Position numbers and translations under genes: made by a program | Source of the DNA: Methylobacterium sp. | GTDB taxonomy: Bacteria > Pseudomonadota > Alphaproteobacteria > Rhizobiales > Beijerinckiaceae | Assembly (NCBI GenBank): GCA_020252865.1 | Contig: JADCCH010000096.1 | Coordinates: forward strand, 1 to 18,452 | DNA: 18,452 nt | Reading direction: 5' to 3' | Notes under the pieces: generated by a model | What the model was told of the DNA's origin: nothing | Databases searched by the model: none | What the model saw: the letters and a program-made list of their open reading frames with translations, nothing else | Shown: piece by piece, positions 9,821 to 17,459 of the stretch | How the letters are laid out: each line of letters starts with the position of its first letter | Numbering within the stretch: the first letter of the stretch is position 1

Positions 9821-10588
9821 ATGACGTCGTTCAATCTCCCCTTCAGCCTCAGCCGCCGTGCCTTCGGTCGCGGAATGGCGGCGGCTTGCCTTCTGCCGGG
9901 CATGGCCCGCGCGCAGGTCGCAGCTTCGGAGCGTATCACGCTCATCGAACTCTTCACCTCGCAGGGCTGCTCCTCTTGCCCGGCAGCGGATGCACTGATG
10001 CTCAGGCTCGCCAGCGAGCCCGGCGTGCTGCCGTTGACCTTCGCCACGGAAATCTGGGATTACCTCGGCTGGAAGGACACGCTGGCGAAGCCGGCCTTCA
10101 CGCGGCGCCACAAGGCCTATGCGGCAGGCATCGCCAACAAACGCGTCTATACCCCGCAGGCCATCGTGAATGGGCGTGCCCATTGCGTGGGCTCCGACCT
10201 TTCGGCGCTCACGCGCCTGCAGCGCTCTCCGGGCAACAGCGCGGAACCTGCGAGCGTGACGCTCTCCAGGACGGATGCCGGCTGGAAGGCTTCCATTTCC
10301 CGTGCCGGCGCAATCCCCGCGCGCATCATTCTCATGCCCGTCAGCCTGCGTCAGTCGGTGGAAATCCGCCGCGGCGAGAACATGGGCAGGACCATCACCT
10401 ACGCGAATGTGGTGCGCGATCTCGTCGATCTCGGTCCGGCCCCCGCCGGGAATGCGACGATTGCGATCACCCGGGACATGCTGAGCCATGTCGAGGCCGA
10501 TGCCTTCGCGCTGGTGTTGCAGGCCGGCAGCCTGGAAACGCCAGGCGAGGTGCTGGGCGCCGCGTTCTCCGCCAGCGCCCAGAGCTAG
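9821..10588 (+). CDS. DUF1223 thioredoxin-like protein with Tat-type signal
   Basis: The 255-residue protein belongs to the DUF1223 family, thioredoxin-like proteins of unknown biochemical role. The family marks are LIELFTSQGCSSCPAAD, with the CxxC-type pair C50 and C53, then EIWDYLGWKDTLAKPAFTRR and YTPQAIVNG. The N-terminus has SRRAFGRG followed by a hydrophobic stretch ending in ARAQ, which looks like a Tat signal peptide, so a periplasmic location is likely. The start at 9821 is preferred over the in-frame ATG at 9791 because it puts the signal at the N-terminus and has AGGT upstream. In related genomes the gene often follows acnA; here a terminator separates them. It converges on ggt with only 10 bases between the ends. 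Confidence 0.87.
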   Translation: MTSFNLPFSLSRRAFGRGMAAACLLPGMARAQVAASERITLIELFTSQGCSSCPAADALMLRLASEPGVLPLTFATEIWDYLGWKDTLAKPAFTRRHKAYAAGIANKRVYTPQAIVNGRAHCVGSDLSALTRLQRSPGNSAEPASVTLSRTDAGWKASISRAGAIPARIILMPVSLRQSVEIRRGENMGRTITYANVVRDLVDLGPAPAGNATIAITRDMLSHVEADAFALVLQAGSLETPGEVLGAAFSASAQS

Positions 10589-10598
10589 TTCACCTTAC

Positions 10599-12341
10599 TT
10601 AATGGCCGATTGCCGCTGTGCCGCGCTGGCGCGTATCCGCCGCGCCTTGCAGCCATCCCCCCTGCAGCAGGATGGAATTCGCCGAGCCCGAGACCGCGCC
10701 GGGCCGCACGGTCTGGCCGCGATCCACGAGCAGCTTCAGGGTATCGGGCGAAAGACCTGGCTCCACGAGCAGCGCATCCGGCTTCCACTGGTGGTGGATG
10801 CGGGGCGCGGCCACCGCTTCCGCGAGATTCATGTCGAAATCGATCACGTTGGTGATGACCTGCAAGGTCGTCGAGATGATGCGGCTGCCGCCGGGCGAGC
10901 CCGTGACCATGAAGGGCTTGCCATCCCGAAACACGATGGTCGGCGTCATCGAGGAGAGCGGCCGCGCGCCGGGATGCACCGAATTCGCATCCGACCCCAC
11001 GAGCCCATAGGCGTTCTGTGCACCGGGTTTCGCAGAAAAATCATCCATTTCGTTGTTCAGCAGCACGCCCGTGCCAGCAGCCACGAGGCCCATGCCATAG
11101 GAGAAATTGAGCGTATAGGTGTTCGCGACCGCATTCCCCTCGCTGTCGACAACCGAATAATGCGTGGTCTGGTCGCTCTCATGCGGCAGCGGATCGCCGG
11201 CCTTGATGTCATCGGCCTTGCTCGCCTTCGAAAGATCGATCTTCGCGCGCTGCTTCTCGGCATAGGCCTTGGAGGTCAGGCCCTTCACCGGCACCTTCAC
11301 GCGGTCGGGATCGCCAAGGAAGGTGGCGCGATCGGCATAGGCCGGCTTCATCGCTTCCGCCAGGGCATGCAGGCTCGCGGCCGAGCCTGCGCCCATCGCC
11401 TTGAGATCGTAGCCTTCAAGAATGTTGAGGATCTGCACGAGATGCACCCCGCCCGAGGAAGGCGGCGGCATGGAGGCAAGCGTGTAGCCGCGATACCGGC
11501 CTGTCACCGCCGGGCGGATCACCGCCTTGTAATTCGCCATGTCCTCGAGCGTCATGATGCCGCCGGTCTCGCGCACGGCGGCGACGATCTGCTCGGCGAT
11601 GCGCCCCTTGTAGAAGGCATCCGGCCCCTGCTGGCGGATGGCTTCAAGCGTGTTCGCGAGTTCCGCCTGCACCAGCATCGAGCCGCGCGGCAGGGCTTTG
11701 CCGTCCTTGGCGAAGATCGCCATCGAGGAGGGGAACCTGCTCATCCGGCCCATGGCGCCCGGCAGCGAATCCGCGAGATCCTCTGCCACCGGGATGCCCT
11801 CGCGCGCGAGCTTCACGGAAGGCTCGATGAGTTGCGCCAGCGTGAACTTGCCGGAGCCGTATTTCTCAAGCGCCAGCGCCATGCCGCGCACCGTGCCAGG
11901 CACGCCCACCGAAAGCCCGGAATCCCGCGATTTCTGCGGGTCTGGTTCGCCATTCGCGCCGAGGAACATGGTCGGCGTGGAGGCGGCTGGTGCAATCTCG
12001 CGGTAATCGATCGCGACCGTCTCGCCGGTTCTGGCAAGATGCACGAGCATGAAGCCGCCCCCGCCAAGATTGCCCGCGCGCGGGAGGGTCACCGCCAGGG
12101 CGAAGCCCACAGCCACGGCCGCATCCACCGCATTGCCGCCGCGCTTGAGGACGTCGACGCCAATCGCACTCGCGAGCCGCTCCTGCGAGGAAACCATGCC
12201 GTTCTGTGCGAGAACCGGCAGCAGCCGGGCATTCTGCGCGATGATCGGCGGTGCGGCCGACGGCGGCGCCTGCTGCGCTGTCGCGAGCCCCGCGCTTCCC
12301 AAGGCGAGGACGAGCCCCGCAAAAACCGTCTTCGAACGCAT
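10599..12341 (-). CDS. ggt: Gamma-glutamyltransferase (periplasmic)
   Basis: This N-terminal-nucleophile hydrolase cleaves glutathione and other gamma-glutamyl compounds or transfers the glutamyl group. It is made as one 580-residue chain with a Sec signal peptide (MRSKTVFAGLV... to ATAQ, about 1-23). It is expected to cut itself before the nucleophile T393 in QTTHYSVVD, giving large and small subunits. Other family motifs are NLGGGGFM, LNNEMDDFS and the oxyanion-region GSPGGSRI. The start at 12341 is chosen for GGAGGA four bases upstream; an in-frame ATG at 12371 would add ten residues and spoil the signal peptide. All key residues I can recognise are present. Confidence 0.95.
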   Translation of the reverse strand: MRSKTVFAGLVLALGSAGLATAQQAPPSAAPPIIAQNARLLPVLAQNGMVSSQERLASAIGVDVLKRGGNAVDAAVAVGFALAVTLPRAGNLGGGGFMLVHLARTGETVAIDYREIAPAASTPTMFLGANGEPDPQKSRDSGLSVGVPGTVRGMALALEKYGSGKFTLAQLIEPSVKLAREGIPVAEDLADSLPGAMGRMSRFPSSMAIFAKDGKALPRGSMLVQAELANTLEAIRQQGPDAFYKGRIAEQIVAAVRETGGIMTLEDMANYKAVIRPAVTGRYRGYTLASMPPPSSGGVHLVQILNILEGYDLKAMGAGSAASLHALAEAMKPAYADRATFLGDPDRVKVPVKGLTSKAYAEKQRAKIDLSKASKADDIKAGDPLPHESDQTTHYSVVDSEGNAVANTYTLNFSYGMGLVAAGTGVLLNNEMDDFSAKPGAQNAYGLVGSDANSVHPGARPLSSMTPTIVFRDGKPFMVTGSPGGSRIISTTLQVITNVIDFDMNLAEAVAAPRIHHQWKPDALLVEPGLSPDTLKLLVDRGQTVRPGAVSGSANSILLQGGWLQGAADTRQRGTAAIGH

Positions 12342-12505
12342 GACATCCTCCCCTTGCCCATCCTGATGCAAGGCTAAACCCGCGCGACGGCATTTGTCGA
12401 TCCATCACCCGCGTGATTTCACTGGGCGGCCCGAAATCGGGTGGCAACGGGTAAGGTGCAAGGCTAGCTTCGTCGCGCTTGATTGAGCCTTGAGAGACCC
12501 GCCGG

Positions 12506-13147
12506 ATGACCTTCCTGCCCGACACCGCGACCTTGCTGAGCTATTCACTCGCCTGCTTCATTCTTTTCATCACGCCCGGGCCTGACATGAGCTTCTTTCT
12601 CGCAAAGACCATGCAAGGCGGGCGCAGCGCGGGCATTGCGGCGATGAGCGGGGCGAGCTTCGGCAATCTCGTGCATTCCATGGCCGCAGCCTTCGGGCTT
12701 TCGGCGCTGATTGCGGCCTCGGCCACCGCCTTCGCGTTCGTGAGGATCGTGGGTGCGCTCTACCTCTTGTGGATGGCCTATGACGCGATCCGCCACGGCT
12801 CGGCTCTGAACATCGAGCGGGGAGACCGGAAGGACATCTCGGTGAAACGGACCTTTCTCCAGGGATTGGGGGTGAACATCACCAACCCGAAGATCATCCT
12901 GTTCTATCTGACCTTCCTGCCACAATTCGTGGCCGCGAACGATCCCCATGCGCAAAGCAAGCTCCTTTTTCTCGGGATCTACTTCGTGATCTTCGCGCTG
13001 CCCCTGGCGGTGGGTCTCATCCTGGTGGCCGAAAGTTTCATCGAAACCATGCGCCGCAACCCGAAGCTCATGCGGGCGATCGACTTTTCCTTCGCCGGCA
13101 TCTTCACCCTTTTCGCGGTGCAGGTGCTGCGCATGCAGGGCCGCTGA
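12506..13147 (+). CDS. LysE/RhtB family amino-acid exporter
   Basis: A 213-residue inner-membrane exporter of the LysE superfamily, with about six hydrophobic segments. The diagnostic RhtB/LeuE motif FITPGPDM lies at 21-28, followed by a conserved GASFGNLVH and the LGVNITNPK segment near 125-135 that this family places at the start of helix 4. Substrates in the family are homoserine, threonine, leucine or similar amino acids; nothing here fixes the substrate. It is divergent from ggt across 164 bases and ends 10 bases before the convergent YiiX-like gene. Confidence 0.9.
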   Translation: MTFLPDTATLLSYSLACFILFITPGPDMSFFLAKTMQGGRSAGIAAMSGASFGNLVHSMAAAFGLSALIAASATAFAFVRIVGALYLLWMAYDAIRHGSALNIERGDRKDISVKRTFLQGLGVNITNPKIILFYLTFLPQFVAANDPHAQSKLLFLGIYFVIFALPLAVGLILVAESFIETMRRNPKLMRAIDFSFAGIFTLFAVQVLRMQGR

Positions 13148-13157
13148 GCCAAGCGCA

Positions 13158-14009
13158 TCAGCGCGGGGCAGCCGGCACCATGCCCATCGCGTTCGCGCCC
13201 TGGCCCGCGCCGCGCGGTGCTCCGCCCTCGATCGGCTGCGCCCGCAAGGGCGTGACCGCGAAGCCCTTCGTCCATTTCAGCGCCTTGTAATCGAAGCCGC
13301 TCTCGATCGTTGGCTTCACGATGGCGAAGTAAGGCGAGATATCAAAATCACGCGGCGTGTAGAGCGAATGGTGGCGGATATGCAGGATCTCCCGCCGGGC
13401 ATAGCGGGATTTCACCTTGCGCCGGCCATCGACCGTCTCGACACGTGGCAGGATCGGGTAGCGCACGGACTGGAAGGCCTCGGCGATGAGCGTGGAGCAG
13501 ATGGCGCGGCTCGGATCGCCCGAACCGAGCGCCAGCATGCGGCGGCGCCAACGGGTGGGAACGGGCATCGGCACGAGAAAGCGCATCAGGCCGAGGACGT
13601 TCTTCACGTCGTAGCCATGGCCGAGGCGATGCTTCAGGAAGCCGATCACGCGCTCCAGGTCTTCCTCCTTCAGCGCTACGGGGCGGCAGATGCGCAGATG
13701 CGTGTTGCGATACTTGGAAAGCGGCGAGGAAATCACGCCCTCGCTCATCTCGGCCTCGATCAGCACATGCGGCTCGCCATCCGGCTCGGCGCGACAAAGG
13801 CAATCACCGACATAGATCGCCGAATGCGACCAGGTGGATTGCGTGAGATATTTGATGACCGAGGAAACCCGGATATTGCCCTCGACGAGCACGACGTCAC
13901 CGGGCTTGAGAACGGAAGTCAGCACGCTGAAATCCGGAGAGACCGCCGGCTCATAGCCTCGGATCGGCTTTTCCAGAAAACGCGCGATGGCGCGGCCGAG
14001 CAGATTCAT
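13158..14009 (-). CDS. Permuted papain-fold (YiiX/NlpC-P60-like) hydrolase
   Basis: The 283-residue protein has the layout of circularly permuted NlpC/P60 enzymes (YiiX/YaeF, peptidase C92 type): the histidine comes first and the cysteine later. LKPGDVVLVEGN at 34-45 leads into TWSHSAIYVGD with H62, then VLIEAEMSEGV with E85, and finally RAICSTLIAEAFQS with the putative nucleophile C171. There is no clear signal peptide. The C-terminal 25 residues are rich in Gly, Ala and Pro and look disordered. The start at 14009 has AGGGGA seven bases upstream. It lies 145 bases after rlmN on the same strand. Substrate is unknown; family members act on peptides or acyl groups. Confidence 0.8.
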   Translation of the reverse strand: MNLLGRAIARFLEKPIRGYEPAVSPDFSVLTSVLKPGDVVLVEGNIRVSSVIKYLTQSTWSHSAIYVGDCLCRAEPDGEPHVLIEAEMSEGVISSPLSKYRNTHLRICRPVALKEEDLERVIGFLKHRLGHGYDVKNVLGLMRFLVPMPVPTRWRRRMLALGSGDPSRAICSTLIAEAFQSVRYPILPRVETVDGRRKVKSRYARREILHIRHHSLYTPRDFDISPYFAIVKPTIESGFDYKALKWTKGFAVTPLRAQPIEGGAPRGAGQGANAMGMVPAAPR

Positions 14010-14046
14010 GATGCATTCCCCTCGAGTTCCCTCGATGAATGCAATC

Positions 14047-14062
14047 AGGATAACGTGATCCT
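14047..14062. promoter_or_regulatory. Imperfect palindrome upstream of the YiiX-like gene
   Basis: AGGATAACGTGATCCT is a 16-bp palindrome with one mismatched pair and an ACGT centre, ending 38 bases before the start at 14009. It has the size and symmetry of an operator, but I cannot assign a regulator. Confidence 0.25.
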
Positions 14063-14154
14063 CTTTACGAAAGCGCTGCGGCTAACGGCCGGAACGGGCC
14101 TTTGCCATGCTGAATTCACATTAACTTTACACGAGTCTGAACGAGGCGCCGTTC

Positions 14155-15375
14155 TTAATCCGCGCCGAGCGCCAGCTGCTCTTCCAGCATCAGGCGGGCG
14201 CGGGCGCGCATCCTTTCAGTATCGCTCTTCAGCTGCCCGCAGGCCGCGAGAATATCCCGTCCGCGCGGCGTCCGGATGGGCGAGGAATAGCCGGCGGAAA
14301 AGATGAGATCGGAAAACCTCTCGATTCTCTCCCAATCCGAGAACTCATAGATGGAACCCGGCCAGGGGTTGAAGGGGATGAGGTTGATCTTCGCCGGAAT
14401 GCCCTTCAGCAGCTTCACCAGCGCGCGCGCTTCCGCAAGGTTGTCATTCACGCCCTTGAGCATCACATATTCGAAGGTGATCCGGCGTGCATTCGAAACA
14501 CCGGGATAATCCCGGCAGGCCTGCAGCAACTCGGCGATGTTGTATTTCTTGTTGATCGGCACGAGCACGTCGCGCAGCGGATCATTCGTGGCATGCAGCG
14601 AGATCGCCAGCATCGTGCCGGTATCCATGCCGAGCCGGGCGATCTCCGGCACCACGCCGGAGGTGGAGACCGTGATGCGGCGCCGGGAGAGCTGCAGCCC
14701 TTCCGGATCGGTCAGCACGCCGATCGCATCGCGCACGTTCTGGTAATTGTAGAGCGGCTCGCCCATGCCCATGAAGACGATGTTCGAAACGAAGCGTCCG
14801 CCATCATTCGGCACGAAGGCCCCTTCCGGCGGGGTGCGGCCGGGATAATCCCCGAGGCGGTCGCGCGCGACCAGCACCTGGCCGACGATCTCGCTTACCT
14901 CCAGATTGCGCACGAGCTTCTGCGTGCCGGTATGGCAGAAGGAGCAGTTCAGCGTGCAACCGACCTGTGAGGAAACGCAGAGCGTGCCGCGATCCTTCTC
15001 CGGGATGTAGACGCACTCGACCTCGGCACCCCGGTCATGGAGGCTGCGGGAAGGGAGCCGCAGCACCCATTTGCGCGTGCCATCGGCTGAGATTTGCTCG
15101 CGCACGATTTCGGGGCGGTCCAAAGTCGCGCTGGCATCCAACAGCGCGCGAAGGGTCTTTGCGACATTAGACATCTCGTCGAAACCGGTCGCGCCGCGCA
15201 CATAGAGCCAGTGCCAGATCTGGCCAACCCGCATGCGGATTTCCTTGTCCGGCACGCCATGCCCACTGAGGAACCCGGCAAGAGCCGCGCGCGGCAGTCC
15301 GGCCAGCGTCGGCTTGGCCGTAACCGGCAAGGCGGCAGCTGCGGAGGAGACAGCAAGATCAGGAGTCACGGGCAT
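14155..15375 (-). CDS. rlmN: Dual-specificity 23S rRNA/tRNA adenine-C2 methyltransferase RlmN
   Basis: RlmN is a radical-SAM methyltransferase that makes 2-methyladenosine at A2503 of 23S rRNA and at A37 of some tRNAs. The 406 residues carry the iron-sulphur motif CTLNCSFC (C140, C144, C147), seven residues after TLC (C133). The SAM-binding GMGEPLYN lies at 203-210. [16 protein letters not shown] contains C379, which corresponds to the methyl-carrying cysteine. [11 protein letters not shown] is also conserved. The start at 15375 is preferred, with GGAAG four bases upstream. An in-frame ATG at 15414 would overlap ialB and put a run of nine cytosines inside the gene. It follows ialB after 26 bases and may be co-transcribed. 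Confidence 0.95.
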   Translation of the reverse strand: MPVTPDLAVSSAAAALPVTAKPTLAGLPRAALAGFLSGHGVPDKEIRMRVGQIWHWLYVRGATGFDEMSNVAKTLRALLDASATLDRPEIVREQISADGTRKWVLRLPSRSLHDRGAEVECVYIPEKDRGTLCVSSQVGCTLNCSFCHTGTQKLVRNLEVSEIVGQVLVARDRLGDYPGRTPPEGAFVPNDGGRFVSNIVFMGMGEPLYNYQNVRDAIGVLTDPEGLQLSRRRITVSTSGVVPEIARLGMDTGTMLAISLHATNDPLRDVLVPINKKYNIAELLQACRDYPGVSNARRITFEYVMLKGVNDNLAEARALVKLLKGIPAKINLIPFNPWPGSIYEFSDWERIERFSDLIFSAGYSSPIRTPRGRDILAACGQLKSDTERMRARARLMLEEQLALGAD

Positions 15376-15401
15376 TCCTCTTCCGGCTTTCGGGGGGGGG
15401 A

Positions 15402-16010
15402 TCAGCCCGGACATTCCTTGGCCATGCGTTCCACGGCCTGCGCGAAACCCTTCAGGCTGTAGCGATCCGTCAGCGCATTGCCGCGCGCCGAGGTCACCTT
15501 GATCAGCAAGTTCTGTCCCCGACGCATCGCTTCGAGCAGCTGGACCTCCTGCGCCGGGTTCTTCAGGAAGGCGTTCTCGCCCTCGGTCAAAAGCGCGAAA
15601 TTGGCGGTTCCGATCGTCAGCGTGCCATCCTCCCGAGGCTTGGCACCGAAGCCGAGGCGGATCGCCACCTCGTTCTTCGCGCCATCGCCGATGCGGGTGG
15701 AAACGAAGATCGAGGCGGGATCGCGCTTCAGATTCTTGGGCAGGCGCTCGTTCGGCGAAGCTAAAGCATAGCATACACGGGCACGACCCTGGCCGGAAAT
15801 CGCCGCCTTCCAGTCGCCGAATGTCCCGAGTTCGAAGGTCCCGTTCGGATTTGCGCGCTGCTGCGCCGTCGCTGCCGGCGCATTGGCCGGAGGGCGCTGC
15901 TGAGCCAGTGTCGCGCTCGCACAGGCCGCAACCAGCCCGGCCGCGAGCACCAAACGGGAAGCATTCCCGGCAAGGGCGCCCTGCCGCACCGCAATTCCAC
16001 GACCGATCAT
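15402..16010 (-). CDS. Invasion-associated locus B (IalB) family secreted protein
   Basis: The 202-residue protein has a signal sequence at about 1-37 ([18 protein letters not shown]). The family fold follows: [23 protein letters not shown], then [20 protein letters not shown], and a C-terminal half ending [17 protein letters not shown]80 and C200 could form a disulphide. IalB was named in Bartonella, where it is linked to red-cell invasion, but the family is widespread in free-living alphaproteobacteria with unknown role, so virulence should not be inferred. VAAC at 27-30 could also be read as a lipobox, giving a lipoprotein. AGGAGA four bases upstream fixes the start at 16010. Confidence 0.85.
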   Translation of the reverse strand: MIGRGIAVRQGALAGNASRLVLAAGLVAACASATLAQQRPPANAPAATAQQRANPNGTFELGTFGDWKAAISGQGRARVCYALASPNERLPKNLKRDPASIFVSTRIGDGAKNEVAIRLGFGAKPREDGTLTIGTANFALLTEGENAFLKNPAQEVQLLEAMRRGQNLLIKVTSARGNALTDRYSLKGFAQAVERMAKECPG

Positions 16011-16317
16011 CGTTTCTCCTGCTGCCCTTTTCCTGCCAAGGCTGGCCATGGCACGGTTCAGATTTTCCAGAATTTGCGTTAGCTCATCCCGCTTGACGGG
16101 GGAAGCGCCACCTTTCTTTATCTCAGCGTAACTTTGGCAAAAATGCGCTTGCGAAATGATCGGGCAGGCAAAATCAAGACGACATATCGTCGCGAAATTC
16201 CTCGCGCCCTTTGGCAACACCGTGTTACAAGAAAAAACAAGATCGGCCTGATGCCGAAATCTGAGCTAGGCCTTATTTGCGTCGGAGTTGCTCCCGATAA
16301 GAACGAGAGACCAAGCC
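16011..16317. other. ialB/ECF sigma divergent intergenic region
   Basis: These 307 bases contain no gene I can support. They hold the ialB ribosome-binding site (16015-16020), a short GACGA-CATA-TCGTC hairpin (16178-16191) and a TGATCG hexamer (16157-16162) that resembles a -35 of ECF11-type promoters but lacks a matching -10. The frame of ialB stays open upstream, with lower third-position GC than the genes, so it is probably not coding. Confidence 0.5.
16015..16020 (-). promoter_or_regulatory. Ribosome-binding site of ialB
   Basis: AGGAGA on the minus strand, four bases before the ATG at 16010. It decides the ialB start, since the frame is open for another 70 codons upstream and contains two further ATGs. 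Confidence 0.7.
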
Positions 16318-16926
16318 ATGGACAAAGTTGACCCCCCGGCATCCGCTTCCGCGGGCGGCTCGCGAGCCGAGGATTGGTCTCGTCTGGTGGCACGCGTGGC
16401 GGAATGCCGCGATAAGGAAGCCTTCACGACCCTTTTCGACCATTTCGCGCCGCGAATCGAAGCGCATCTGCAGCGACTCGGCCTCGATGCCGCGCAGGCC
16501 GAGGAAATCGCGCAGGATGTGATGATCACGCTCTGGCGCAAGGCTTCCTTGTTCGATCCCTCGAAATCGGCGCTTTCGACCTGGCTTTATCGCATCGCGC
16601 GCAACCGCCGCATCGATCTCAGCCGGCGCGACCGCACGGATTATGTCGATCCGCAATCGCCCGCGATTCTCGAAATCGCCTCCGAGGGGCAGATCGACCA
16701 GGCCTTTGATGGCCAGCAGCGCGATGACATCGTGCGCGGCCTCGTGACCGAATTGCCCAACGAGCAACAGAGCCTCGTGAAGCTTGCCTTTTATGAAGGG
16801 CTCTCGCATTCACAGATCGCCGAGCGCACGGGCATCCCGCTGGGCACCGTGAAATCGCGCCTGCGCCTCGCCTTCACGCGCCTCAGGCGCGGGCTCGAAG
16901 CGGCAGGCGTGGAGGAGTCGCGCTAG
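16318..16926 (+). CDS. ECF-type RNA polymerase sigma factor (ECF11/RpoE-ChrR-like)
   Basis: The 202-residue protein is a group IV sigma factor. Region 2 runs from about 36 to 104: FTTLFDHFAPRIEAHL, AEEIAQDVMITLWRKA and STWLYRIARNRRIDLSRR. Region 4 runs from about 146 to 195: LPNEQQSLVKLAFYEGLSHS, the helix-turn-helix IAERTGIPLGTVKSRLRLAF and RLRRGLE. A 20-residue low-complexity N-terminus precedes region 2. The wording of regions 2 and 4 recalls the ECF11 group, whose members respond to singlet oxygen and are held by a zinc ChrR anti-sigma encoded next door; that group call is from memory. No anti-sigma gene follows: the next gene is convergent and only three bases away. The ATG at 16318 has GAGAGA eight bases upstream. 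Confidence 0.9.
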   Translation: MDKVDPPASASAGGSRAEDWSRLVARVAECRDKEAFTTLFDHFAPRIEAHLQRLGLDAAQAEEIAQDVMITLWRKASLFDPSKSALSTWLYRIARNRRIDLSRRDRTDYVDPQSPAILEIASEGQIDQAFDGQQRDDIVRGLVTELPNEQQSLVKLAFYEGLSHSQIAERTGIPLGTVKSRLRLAFTRLRRGLEAAGVEESR

Positions 16927-16929
16927 GGT

Positions 16930-17316
16930 TCAATCCGCGTATTGCGATTCATCCAGCATGGCCCGCGCCCGTGCCCGATGTTCGGGCGTGATGGCGCCGC
17001 GCACGGCGGCGATCGCTGCCGCGATCATTGCGGCATCATCCCCGAAGCCGAGCAGCGGCAGGAAATCCGGGATGCCGTCGATCGGCATGACGAGATAGGC
17101 CAGGGCCGCAAGAAGGATGAGCTTCACGCGGCGGCTCGTGGCGGGATCGCGCACGCAGAAATGGGCCGCGAGCGCATCCTCCGCGAAAGGCAGCGCGCGT
17201 GCAAGCTTGCGTATCATCGCCAGAACCTCGGCCAGAATGCCCGCCTCGTCACGCGCGGCGCGACGCATCGCCTGCATCTCGGCCTTGCTCATCGGTTCAC
17301 GCCATTCGACGCTCAT
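16930..17316 (-). CDS. DUF1232 (YkvA-type) small membrane protein
   Basis: A 128-residue protein with the DUF1232 signature between 66 and 95: KLILLAALAYLVMPIDGIPDFLP followed by LLGFGDDAAM. The motif forms a membrane-associated helix and a PIDxIPDF turn; its function is not known. A basic helical region (10-40) precedes it, and the tail ends in a charged stretch. The start at 17316 has GGAGG nine bases upstream; the longer frame to 17445 has no such site. It is convergent with the sigma-factor gene and divergent from the SDR gene. Confidence 0.85.
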   Translation of the reverse strand: MSVEWREPMSKAEMQAMRRAARDEAGILAEVLAMIRKLARALPFAEDALAAHFCVRDPATSRRVKLILLAALAYLVMPIDGIPDFLPLLGFGDDAAMIAAAIAAVRGAITPEHRARARAMLDESQYAD

Positions 17317-17408
17317 GCTCGAAAACCTCCGGTGACGATGCGCGATTTTGCGGGCGATTGCGGCAAGTTCAAGTCCAAGCCGCATATCCGACCCCAGGCG
17401 GGGTTGCA

Positions 17409-17418
17409 TGGTATACCA
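17409..17418. promoter_or_regulatory. TGGTATACCA palindrome upstream of the SDR gene
   Basis: A perfect 10-bp palindrome, 42-51 bases before the SDR start and about 100 bases before the divergent DUF1232 start. TGGT...ACCA half-sites are typical of operators bound by GntR regulators of the FadR/FCD type (established for that family; its use here is inference). No regulator gene is in the window. Confidence 0.35.
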
Positions 17419-17459
17419 CAAGCCGCTACCGCTGATGGAAACCACAGGGAGATACGGAT

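Noticed and set aside
10488..12377. 629-codon plus-strand open frame opposite ggt
   Set aside because: The ggt frame has a signal peptide, catalytic Thr and all family motifs; the opposite frame is Arg/His-rich, with no recognisable domain.
15402..16010. IalB as evidence for a pathogen or invasion island
   Set aside because: The family is common in free-living alphaproteobacteria, and the surrounding genes are housekeeping with unchanged base composition.
16157..16186. TGATCG as the -35 of an autoregulated ECF11-type promoter for the sigma gene
   Set aside because: No acceptable -10 lies at the expected spacing, and the site is over 130 bases from the start codon.
16011..16220. N-terminal extension of ialB or a small separate gene in the same frame
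   Set aside because: Third-position GC is low compared with the genes, the extension would bury the signal peptide, and a strong ribosome-binding site precedes the ATG at 16010.
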